This document shows positions 10,601 to 21,455 of a stretch of DNA of 64,000 nucleotides, in pieces. The notes under the pieces were generated by a model. The model worked only from the letters and a program-made list of their open reading frames with translations, made no database searches and was not told where the DNA came from. The position numbers and the translations under genes were made by a program. This stretch comes from Penicillium oxalicum (lineage: Eukaryota; Ascomycota; Eurotiomycetes; Eurotiales; Aspergillaceae), in the NCBI RefSeq assembly GCF_001723175.1, contig NC_064651.1, positions 3,472,001 through 3,536,000 on the forward strand, written 5' to 3'. The stretch's first letter is position 1. Every line of letters begins with the position of its first letter.

Positions 10601-13526
10601 TCATGTTCACCATGGAGTATGGAGATAAGGAGCGATGAGCTATCTAGGCTTTAAATTGACTCCCATGTCCAGCGTGCCAACATAGCACCAGCCCAGTAGG
10701 ACTGGCCAGCCAAGCAAAACGGGTCCCCACAACTGGCTACCCTCGCTGGAATGACGAAGGTCAAACAGCTTCAGCCACCGTCTGTGGAACAAAAACCTGG
10801 CTAAGAAATATGCAAAGGGCAGGATCAAAGGTCTGGCCGGGCATATTATGTAGCCCCGACTCTTTGTGCAAGGCTTGAGGAATCATAGAGTTGTGTCCTC
10901 ATCCAGCTTTGAGAAATCGTGATTCTTAGCCGGGCAAATCTGCTTAATTTGAGAATATGTCTCTTACTCCCGACTGCTAAGAATTCCGAGGACAGAGCGA
11001 CAGAGGCACCTGGAACGCTTGCGACCGTACGAAGCAATTGCTCTCTCGTCGCCAAAGGTGTCGGTGTCTTTGAAATTGGGGCTCGAGTCATCAGTCCCGC
11101 CCCTTTTACATCCCCCCCAACACCGAGGTTTTGGAACGTGCAGCATGTCAAGCCACACCGGTTTCGTAAAAACCTGCCCGTGGCGCTAGAACGCCAGTAA
11201 ATTCACCAGAGAGCGCCGTTCTCCAGAATAGAACTCTGTGAAAGGAGCAAATCAAAGCAGGGTTGGAACACGCTCAAAAAAAGACCCCGTGACTTTCAAT
11301 GAAGCCCCTGGACCATCGTCCCAAGCCTATCTGTTGCGGCGTAACATTGTTCTCCAGAATTCAGACTGACTGACGTCGATCCCGACGATCCACATATGCC
11401 GGGAGAACCTCCCTCAAGGACCTCCGAAGATTTCATATTTTATCCAGCCGGGTGGACACAAGAGCCATGCGGCATCGGCATCACCGTGCCCATCGGGGAT
11501 TGTCAGAAATTCTAGCACTGACATTGAAGATCGAGAAGGGCAAGCCACTTCATTAGCGGGTACGAGAGAACAGTCTTGCCCCTGTTCAACTAGTGGATCG
11601 TCTTGTCACCTGATCTGGACCGCTCTTTTTCAATCGGGTTTGCTGTCAAACCGCACTTTGGCGCCTCCCAGCCTCGGAGCCTACTGATCCAGTGACCGTC
11701 TTCCATCGGGTCGTGGACAATCCCAGTCACGTGCAACCGCCTGGTCTATTTCTGTCGACCGCGACCGATTCCGTCATCGCTCCGCGAAATGCTGGTTGAT
11801 GAGGTACCGGTCCACTCAACCAGCTGATCCAAAACAGAGCCTCGAGTCACTTGAAGGTGGCATGAGCTCCTGCTCAAACCAAGTCCCCAGATTCAACTTT
11901 CTGTCAGGCAGAAATTGTGGCCACAGGCCTTACAGAGCAAGCGCCCGGCTCCGTGTTTTACGCATGAAATCCATCTCGAGATTCCGCGAGGCTGAGCTAC
12001 CCAGACGTACGTATTCCTGGATGCCTTCCAGGAAGGCGGATGACCTCACCTGAATGTCCTTTCAATCCAAAGCAGCACGCGGGCGGTTGAGATCGGCATG
12101 TTGTTCTAGCCAACCTGGAACATCGGCACATTGAACCGCAACGTGGCTGGAAAATGCCATGCTCGTTTATTACGCTGCATTGGGGTTTTAGGCTTTGCTG
12201 ACTCCGAGAGGTGGTCCAAAGACCCTGAGGTCCAGCCCATCTGGCAGAAGTCACCCTTTCCTGACCTTGTTCCAAACCCCCGAGTTCAGTTTCTTGGGCA
12301 GACGTCCCAGAGTGTCGGGCAGTCTCCATGGAGTCTGCACCGGATAACAATGAGATGCATACCGTCTGCATCTTCTTTTCCAATTGGTCTCCATGGGATA
12401 GACCCATGGCCAAGCCGAAGACCTCAGGCCGCAGGGGGGCTTCCTGCGGAGGCCCAGTCCCTTCACTTTTCAATCCGGCGTAGACAGACGATCACCACAG
12501 ATCCCTCGGTCATTAGGTATTCGGTAGCCTGAGTAGCCTCCAGCTTAGCCAGGTGAAGTTTGTAGCACTATGATCGCCAAATTAATTATACCTAGGATTA
12601 CTAAACTTGGGAGGAGGAAACATTCATAGTTATGGAGAGACAAGCCAGTCAGCCACCAGATCCATTTGTGTGTGTATCTGTGTGTGTGTATTCACCCCCC
12701 TCCCTTCTTTTTTTTTCCCTTTTCTTTTTCGGTTTCGTAATTCTTTTCCGGGCCATGCGCTACGTCATTTCCCTCCCCCCGGAGACGGACCATCGAACAC
12801 CCAGCGAGTCCACTTTTTTTCTTGCCATCCACTGGGCGATCTCGTAGTTCGGTCGGCGGGTACTGACGCCAGTTCCCAGACTTCCCCCCGTTCGCTCAGC
12901 GAGGGCAGCGAGACAACGGTGAGAATCGCTCCCGGCAGCCACGGGCTCTGCAGAATCGACAGTCGACCGTCAACGCTCTTCCCATCCACACCCGCGTGTA
13001 TCACGCACCGATTTCCCACCCCCCTCTCTCTACTCCCTACTCCCTCTGGCCATCAATGGTCCCGCAGCCCTCACCTCCACGCAACACACAATTCATCCAC
13101 TCCTAAACGCGCCACCCAACACCCTTCGCCCGCCGTCCATTCAACGAGTCTGAGCGAACTGAGCGAACCTCCCGTCGACGACGTCAGAAAAAAAGAAACC
13201 ACCCTCCACCTCACCTCGAATCCAAGGGCCACCGCGTCCCCATTCTTTTTGCTCTCACCACACGGAATCGTTGGGGGGTTTTCCGGGTCTCTACTGGCGA
13301 TACGCTTTGTGGTCAAGTCCATCCTCTGTCGTCGGGTCGACGGTATCGGCTTCCAACAGCCGCTCTCGCTTGACTGGCGCCCTCTCCTCGGTCCACGCCC
13401 ACCAGGCCCCCCTCTGACGGACTGCTCTGGCCAAGAAATGATCGCCCAGCTCGAATCTCGCGCTCTCCGTTCTGCTCAGGAATCCTAAATAGGCTGTTTT
13501 GTGCTCGGTTTGGTGGAGGCACGAGA
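7699..13526. other. Long intergenic region between two divergent histidine kinase genes
   Basis: This is 5.8 kb between the start codons of the two kinases. Only short reading frames occur, most lacking ATG starts or protein-like composition. The right end (about 12650-13520) looks like the promoter and leader of the downstream kinase: a TG repeat, CT-rich tracts and several upstream ATGs. A G10 run lies at 8125-8134. The middle holds no recognisable gene, repeat or transposon; undetected non-coding RNAs or leader introns are possible. Confidence 0.6.
13438..13488 (+). promoter_or_regulatory. Upstream ORF in the leader of the second kinase
   Basis: An ATG at 13438 opens a 16-codon reading frame (MIAQLESRALRSAQES) ending with TAA at 13486-13488, 38 bases before the main ATG at 13527. 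Earlier leader ATGs also exist (12632, 12754). If the transcript starts upstream, this frame could lower or regulate translation of the kinase. Translation is inferred, not shown. Confidence 0.35.
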
Positions 13527-16500
13527 ATGGGAGACGTGTTTAGTGGGAGTCATCCTTCTGGCCCTTCGCACTCGGAAGCAGTCCCGCCGGGCGTCTTGCT
13601 GCCCTCTTCTCGTGTGCAGTCGGCAAGGTCGTCTGCGGCGGAACAGAACGACCACCAGTACCCGCTGAGCAACGTGATCGCAGATGACAGCCCCGATCTC
13701 ATCGCCCCCGTCGCGGGCTCGGTAACTCAACCGCCACGATTCTCCCGTGGCGACTCGGTGGAAAACGCACGAGGCCTGACACCCATCTCCGAAGACACAC
13801 GGCCCGAAAGCGAACAGCTGGAAGAGCAAGGGAAAAGCTCGCAGACGCTGAAGGAGCTTCGAAGGCAGATGGAGGAACTTCTTGTATACCAACAGATGCA
13901 ACAACACCATAACCAAGCCGGGGCCGCCAATCAGTCCGCGACTGGTCACTCTAACGATACACCAAAGAGACGACGGCTGTCCAACGTGAACACGGAAGTG
14001 CCCTTGACGATAGTGGAACCCTCGTCCGGGTCGGTGGGATCCGCAGGCACCATCAAAGCTGATGACAGCTATGGTTCAACGACGAATGACCATGCCAATT
14101 TCCAAACCCCCTCCTATCCCTTCCCACGAGTCCCAAGTTTTCATCCGGAGTTTGACCAGCCAGGTCGCTCGGGCCAATTTCGGTTGAAGCTACCCTCGGA
14201 GAGGCTTCGGTCATCAACTCCTGCCTCGCAAGGGTCCGGAGACCAGCAACTCCCTCCGCAAACGTTCAGTGCTCAACCCGCTTTCATCCCCAACAACGCG
14301 GATGTTCCGGCCGACGACTCGGATTTCCCTACGCCCAACCTATACGATCTGTCGCTCAGACTGAATGCCGAGCCGGGACTGGATGCCTGGTGGTCCAACC
14401 TGACGGAGATTTTTCAGACATACTATGGGGCAGAACGGATCTCTCTGGCTGTCCCAGGGGATTTGACAGATCTTGAAAATGTACCTTGGGGTCAGAAGGC
14501 GGTTTTCAACCAGAACGTGGCGTCGATACAACCGGATCCACAATCACCAGTAGCAACGTCTGGTCGCAGGACTTCGGATGTCACTTTGGGTACACGAGCT
14601 CAGTATGAAGACGTGCCTCATGGCTATCATCCCGGGCCCAGGCTGACCCCAGGGGGAAAGAGTCCAATGCCTGCACGACCATCTCTGGAGTCACGTCATT
14701 CTTTTGCCGGTTTCGGGGATCACAAAAGACCTGCTCTGACATCAGAATGGGAGCGGAACCAGCAAACCCCCAAGGCCTCATCAAGAGGAGAAAAGAAGCC
14801 CGCTCGCACTGTCGGATCTTCACATGCGACAGACATCTCAGCGGGTCCTAGCAGTCACCAATTCTCCTCCGCTCCGCCCGAGTTTCACGATATGGCCAAC
14901 GTGGCGGCGCCTCACCTACGAAACGCCGTATTCCCTATTCCCCGACCCCTTGAAATGGAGCAGGACCCGCTGGTGAAGCGAGCTGGGGTAGTGAAGTTGT
15001 TTGGGCGAAGTACACCCGTTGTCCTCACCCGCGAATACTCTGCCGATGCGATTGGCAATTTTGCGGGTGACAATGCCATCCCCCGAAGCCCGCACGAGAG
15101 CCTGCAGAGAACTCCGAATACAGAGAGTCCGGATCAAGTGCTGTCGTCGGCTCATGGTCAAAAAGCGCCAACGTATCGAGTCGGTGCTTTCGGATCCCGA
15201 GACTACGACGAGTACGAGCAAATACCACAGTCGCCATGGTCGCAATCTCCGGCACCTTCGCCGGCACCTCGAACCCATGCGGACCAAAACCCTTTTTTCA
15301 CGTCCCATACGGTCGATGAAGGCGCTTTCTCAAATAACCCGCCCCATCATGACTATTCTAATTCGCGTCCGTTAGAGGCTATCGGGGTGGATTACTCCAA
15401 GACCGTCGTTCACGTTCCTTTACTTCATGGCGGTTACCCGAATCCGGGCTCCTTTTCGACCTTGAGGTTTCCAGTCGCGGTCATTTCAATGCTTTCCACC
15501 ATCGTGCCGTATCCCGCCAATCTTCGTCACTCTCTTACCCACTTTATGCCACATCTTACGTCCTCATTCTGTCTTGCACAGCACTACAGTCAGTTGGAGC
15601 GTCAACTAGCGTCAAAAATGGAAATCCCTCGCTTTGGTCACCTGCTTGGACTTGGCGGCACGTTTTCAGACGCGAGTAGTGAACTGGAACTTGTGGCTGG
15701 GTTAAGTGGTCACATGAATTATGCGACTGGCGATGATAGTTCAATGTCTGCACAAGCGAGTATGACGAGCCCCAGCGATCGATCATCCAACAAATTCAGC
15801 CCAGCCATCTCCGGACTCGGCACTCCTGGCTTCGAGCTTGGCCACCTGGGTCTCAATTCGGCTGCTCAGTCTCCGGCCGTGTTCGCTCGTACAGGGGAAC
15901 ATATTGACAGCTACTTTCATGTCCAGCACGTGAGGTCATCTCGTGATGGCGGACCAGCTCAGCGATCTCGACTGTCCAAACCCAAGTCTTCATTATCAAC
16001 ATCCACGCCTACTTCTCCAGGGCGATTGCCAAGTAAGACGGGCAACACCGAAGAAGATAACCCTGGCCAAGATTCAGCATCGAATGTGACATCTCCCACA
16101 CAAGACTCGCGCTCTCAGCAGGTTCTCCCTCCTAATCAACCTTCACGGCAAGGGTCGACGAATTCCTTTTATACTCAACTACACCGGGAGATACCGCGTC
16201 CATTCTCAGACACAATCGCCCAATTAATGTTAAACTCCGTGCCTCTCCATCTCTTCTTGGCCAAACCGCAGAGCGGCGAAGTCATCTGGACCAATGCCAA
16301 GTTCGACGCGTACCGTCGAGGAAAACCTCAGGAACAGCGACTGCGAGATCCGTGGCAAAACATTCACAGCAGTGAGCGAGAGCACGTCTCCAGTCAGTGG
16401 GCGAACGCCCTGCGCACAGGCTGTCAATTCACCGAACGAGTGCGTGTGAGACGGTTCAACGATGAAAGTGCGTATCGATGGTTTATCTTCCGTGCGAATC

Positions 16501-19318
16501 CTCTCCTGTCATCAACGGGCGAAGTTCTGTATTGGATCGGGTCGTTCCTCGACATACATGAGCAGCACATTGCCGAATTGAAAGCTACCCAGGAACGGGA
16601 GAAATTCGCGACGGATGCCAAGTACCGTGCGTTCTCGAACTCGATACCACAAGTCGTGTTTGAGGCAACGGAGAACGGAGGACTGATCTTCGTGAATGAG
16701 CAATGGAATCTCTACACGGGTCAAAGTCTGGACGAAGCGTTGAATCTTGGTTTTGCCAAGCATGTTCACCCGAACGATCTGGAAAAATGCGGAGGATTGG
16801 TTACGCAAGCAAACAAATCAATCACATCCGACGAGGCTGAGTTCAGAGTTAATGGCGAGCCAGTCAAATCCCCCTCTGAAAATCATCGTGTCTCGTCTGC
16901 CCTCGACGAACTAGTAAGGCGTGGTGTTGCTTCTTTACAGAAAGACGAGAACGGTCGTGTCTTCTACTCCACCGAGATCCGTCTGCGATCACGGGGCGGC
17001 GACTATCGCTGGCATCTTGTCCGCCTTGTTCGTGTTGAAACGGGCAGCTTTGGAAGTGAAGAAGCATCATGGTATGGCACCTGTACTGACATCAACGACC
17101 GTAAGAATCTGGAGCGCGAACTCAATAAAGCCATGACTCAACTCAACAATCAAATGGAGTCGAAGACCAAGTTTTTTAGCAACATGTCTCACGAGATCAG
17201 GACGCCCCTCAATGGAATCCTGGGAACAATCCCATTCATCCTGGACACACAGCTGGACACAGATCAGCGACGCATGCTCGACACTATTCAGAACAGTTCT
17301 ACCAACCTGCGGGAACTGGTGGATAACATTCTGGACGTCTCACGTGTTGAGGCTGGTAAAATGTCCATGGTCAACTCTTGGTTCCATGTTCGGTCTATGA
17401 TTGAAGATGTGATCGATACCGTTGCATCGCGGGCCATCGACAAGGGCCTTGAGATCAATTACCTGATGGAAGCTAACGTGCCCTCCATGGTCATTGGAGA
17501 CCGGTTCCGAATCCGTCAAGTGTTGATCAACCTGGTGGGTAACGCCGTCAAGTTCACCACCCAGGGTGAGGTGTACATTCGCTGCAACCTCGATCGTGAA
17601 CTGACAGCGAAGCTCAAGAATACCGAGGCTTTCTTGAGTTTCGATGTCGTGGATACCGGAAAAGGCTTCAGCTCACAAGACGCTGAACGTCTCATGCAGC
17701 GCTTCAGTCAGCTTGGTGAGAACGGCTCGCAGCAACATGCCGGGAGTGGGTTGGGCCTATTTTTGTCCAAACAACTCGTCGAAATGCATGGTGGCAGACT
17801 GATACCGAGTAGCAAGGAGGGCCAGGGAGCCCAATTCTCATTCAACGTCAAGGTTGATGCACCCCCGCCCCCATCACCCGCTGAGCGTCCTTCACTTCTT
17901 CGCCAGGCGTCGACTATTTCAAGGAGGCCGACAACGTCCAGGACGACTTCATACGAGCAGAGCAACTTGCTGGCACCAAGAAACCACGACCACATCCTCA
18001 ATATGGCAAGCCTATCACGTGGACTGGAGTCCCCTGGCTTCGAGTTAGGTCCCTCAGGCTTGTATCCGTCGTCCGCTGTGTCATCCGCATTGCCGACACC
18101 GGACTTGCAGACACCCTCGCCCCCGGTGCCTACAATGAATGTGCAGTCTTCCGACGAGTCCTCAGATACACCGTCAGCCGCACCGGTCCGTTTGCCCAAA
18201 CTGCCTTCACAAGGCTCCACCACGGCAGCACCAGGTTTGTCATCACAGGCTGCACTGTCAATCATGATTCTCTGTCCACTGGACAACACGCGAAAAGCCA
18301 CCAAGCAGCATATCGAACAAGTGGTTCCTCATGAGATTCCATTCACAGTCACCACCTTGGCCGATATTGACGAATGGAAAGACCTGATGCAGTCAGGTTC
18401 CGGATCCGATTGTACTCATCTCGTTCTCAACCTGCCATCAACTGACGACATTTTTGAAGTCATTCAATTTGTGTCTAACCGTCAACCGGAGATCTCTCCC
18501 GTGGTGGTGATAATTTCGGACTTGTACCAAAAACGACAGATTAGTGGACGAGTCAAGGACTTGGCTGCTACAGGCAAACACGTGTTCATCGTGCCGAAGC
18601 CGGTGAAACCTTCTGCATTCTCAACTATTTTTGACCCCGACAGCAAGCGTGAATTGAGCAAGGATCGCAATCAAGATATGGCGCGTGAGATCAACAATAA
18701 CTTCAAGACTGTCTCGAAGATGGTGAAAGAGGTGCTCGGCAACAAGGGCTACCGTGTCTTGCTGGTAGAAGATGACGAAACAAACCGGGATGTGAGTTTA
18801 CCGATAGATGCCCTTGTCCAACCAAATTAGCGTACTAATGAACCCCAGGTCATGCTTAAATATCTCGACAAGATCAAATTGATGTCCGAAACAGCGTCCA
18901 ACGGCCAGGAATGCACGGACATGGTGCTTTCGAAGGAACCGGGATACTACTCTCTCATCATCGTAAGTAACAACACGACTCGCAAACTCCTGGATTCATG
19001 AAACTGACCTGAGAGCACCAGTGCGATATTCAAATGCCCATCAAGAACGGCTACGATACCTGTCGGGAGATTCGAGCATGGGAGCAGAAGAATCACTACC
19101 CTCAAATACCGATCATGGCGTTATCGGCAAATGCGATGACGGATCAGATCGAGAATGCTGCTCGGGCCGGTTTCAACGATTATGTCACCAAGCCTATCAA
19201 GCACAATGAACTGGGCAAGATGATGATGGGTTTGCTCGATCCTAGTCGACCTCTATCTCTGCTTCGAGATCGCCTTCATGGGGGTGAGGTGGAGCCGTCC
19301 CAACCGAGTCGTCGCTAG
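13527..19318 (+). CDS. PAS-domain hybrid histidine kinase
   Basis: Three exons, 13527..18791, 18849..18962 and 19022..19318, encode 1891 aa. Introns of 57 bp (GTGAGT...CAG) and 59 bp (GTAAGT...CAG) fall inside the receiver. N-terminal region is disordered; a GAF-like fold seems split, with its start near residue 280 (EPGLDAWWSNLTEIF) and its end near 620-690 (YSKTVVHVPLLHGG onward). Two PAS modules follow (about 890-1010 and 1030-1190, the second with a PAC segment after an insert). HisKA has SNMSHEIRTPLNG (His near 1220); HATPase has a GDRFRIRQVLINLVGNAVKF N-box, DTGKGF and GSGLGL. The receiver starts VLLVEDDETN, with the acceptor Asp in CDIQMPIKNG and Lys in VTKPIK. No membrane segments are seen, so it is probably a soluble sensor passing phosphate to a Ypd1-like protein. 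Some fungal annotations label such proteins mak1-like; I do not assign a group. Confidence 0.92.
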
Positions 19319-20710
19319 TCACCATCATCACCTACTTTTCCCGTTCTCGGTGACTCCCATGATCAAATCTCGTTTCCCTCTGCAGTCCCCCGCGTCAGCT
19401 GTTCTCGTGCTACCTGTCAGCGGCCCCCATTCTTCACCCCTGAATGAATGCTCGTGTTCTCTCTCCGCGGCATCTCATTCAAGGGCTGGATGGATGGCTC
19501 TCTTCGCTGGCCCCGCGGTCAGTTGTACAGTCACGTCTGCAAGGGATGATATTGACGGGGTCATGTGGATTAGGGAGTCTTTCGAAGGGCGAAAAGGCGT
19601 ATCACAAGCAGTGCGGATGCTTTGCCTCTGCTACCCTATAATCATGGCTTTTTATATTGCATACGCCCAACATTTGGGCTACGGAGATGTGTCTCCATAC
19701 CAATCGGTCATGACAAGGGATCCCGTCTCGTGACCAATGCAAACCCCCCTCCGCTGCGGGCTCCACTGTGCTTGATCGAGAGCTACAGGGCATTTCTACT
19801 TCTTGTATTATTCATTTTCTTTTTCCGGTGCGCCTTTGTTGGTACTTTGTGTATCCATCCCTGCGGTCCTCAAGGCTTGGCGTCTGTCCCCGGATCTGCA
19901 TGCGTATCGACATGATTTCCTCCACTTCTTTTGCCTTTTTTTTTGATCTTCATTTGGAGCGTGGCTTTTGATTTGCCGTTACGGTTTTGATCCTCTTCTT
20001 GTGATACCAGATTATGAGCGCAACGTCACTGATCTTTTTGCTTTAATTCGTTTCTATCCTTTTTTTTTCATCTTTTCTCTAGATCTGTATCTTGCCCATA
20101 ATCCTACACTCTTGAATGTTCCACCATATCCCTCCAGTCTCGGATCCCTACTTTCTCCCATTGCCCTCTGTTGGGCTCGGCGTGTTCCTGTAGGAACGGT
20201 CTCCAGTTTCGGCAGACTGGCCGAAAAAGCCGAATTAACAATAGCAAGCCACATGATCACATTGCGGCCGAACCGAACGATTATGATGTGCGATATCAGT
20301 ACCTTATCTGTGAACCATAAGTCGAAGCTGCCATGTAGTCAACTTTGAGAGCCTAGGTTTGCCGCGATTGAAGTCCTGGGTGAATCCGTACATAGTTTCA
20401 ATACTGTCCACTGTGCAATGTACACCGCAGAGGACAATTCACAGAGGTGACTAGGGGTACCCAAGATTGACACTCCATGTTGAAGTACAAAATCAACAAT
20501 TCTACCTCGACATCATGTATTTGACCAAGCACGGAGCAGTACATTTGATATTTACACGATAAATCTGCGAGCATCCACCAGTTGACCATCGACAAGTTCG
20601 ATCGCCGAGACAGTATCCACGTGTTGAGTAAGCCATTGAGGGCCGCACCTACTCGGGACGATCCTGATCATGATCATTGCATAGGGTCCTGGTTCTATAT
20701 GAGAGAAAGA

Positions 20711-20750
20711 GAAGAAGAAGAAGAAGAAGAAGAAGAAGAAGAAGAAGAAG
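20711..20750 (+). repeat. (GAA)13 microsatellite
   Basis: An uninterrupted run of GAA triplets covers 40 bases, flanked by purine-rich sequence (GAGAAAGA on the left, GGAGACGAGGA on the right). It lies in intergenic DNA and is likely to vary in length between strains. Confidence 0.95.
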
Positions 20751-21438
20751 GAGACGAGGAATCCATTCTCGCAAGGCAGACGACCCGACGAATTGGCCTA
20801 GAGGAGGAATCTTCGATTTAAAAGTCGCATCCCAAAAGAAAAATCAAGCCAACCCGAAAAGGGAATAGCAAGAGCCCAGGTGAGTTGGCCATGCCTTTTC
20901 CTCCAGTCACGATGCTGCATGTGGCGGTGAAGGAGCACAGAAAAGGACGAGAAAAGGCGAATCACAACCAGTTCGTCCGACTTTTCTCGTCGCCCCCGCC
21001 GCCCCAACCCCACTTTGATACTCGGGAATTTTCGACTGTGATGACGCGCCCAGACAAGAAGTTTCCCCTCCCCCATCGGAGGAGAAGATGGTGCCTTTTT
21101 TTTTGGAAGGGAAGCGAGTCAGTCGAAAGATCATCAGTGAGCACTGCCGAGATCTCCAATGCTTTGCTGAGTCTTACGATTGTTCTGCGAGACACGGCTA
21201 TTATCTAGAGATCTAAATACTGGACAGATCTCGAGGTTAGTTTAGCTTGTCGTTCAGGCCTGGCCCGGTCGACAGCCTGGACTTGCTCTGAACGAGAAGA
21301 AAATTTGCCTCGTCAGAGATGTGAAGGAACCGGCCTGTGGTCTTTGCTCAGAATGATTTCATTCCGAGAGTACTGGGCTTGTCGTAAGTTTGTGTTCAGA
21401 GCATGCGGCGTCGGCATCACTTTCTAAATGGTCCTTTT

Positions 21439-21455
21439 GGGGGGGGGGGGGGGGG
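21439..21455 (+). repeat. G17 homopolymer
   Basis: Seventeen consecutive G residues in intergenic DNA. Runs of this length are prone to slippage and to sequencing error, so the exact length is uncertain. Confidence 0.9.

Noticed and set aside
12607..13488. 293-codon open frame upstream of the PAS kinase
   Set aside because: It begins at a non-ATG codon, crosses low-complexity TG and CT tracts and has no domain-like pattern. It is better explained as the leader of the kinase gene.
17708..18304. 198-codon antisense frame inside the PAS kinase
   Set aside because: It mirrors the Ser/Pro-rich coding sequence on the other strand and has no independent support.
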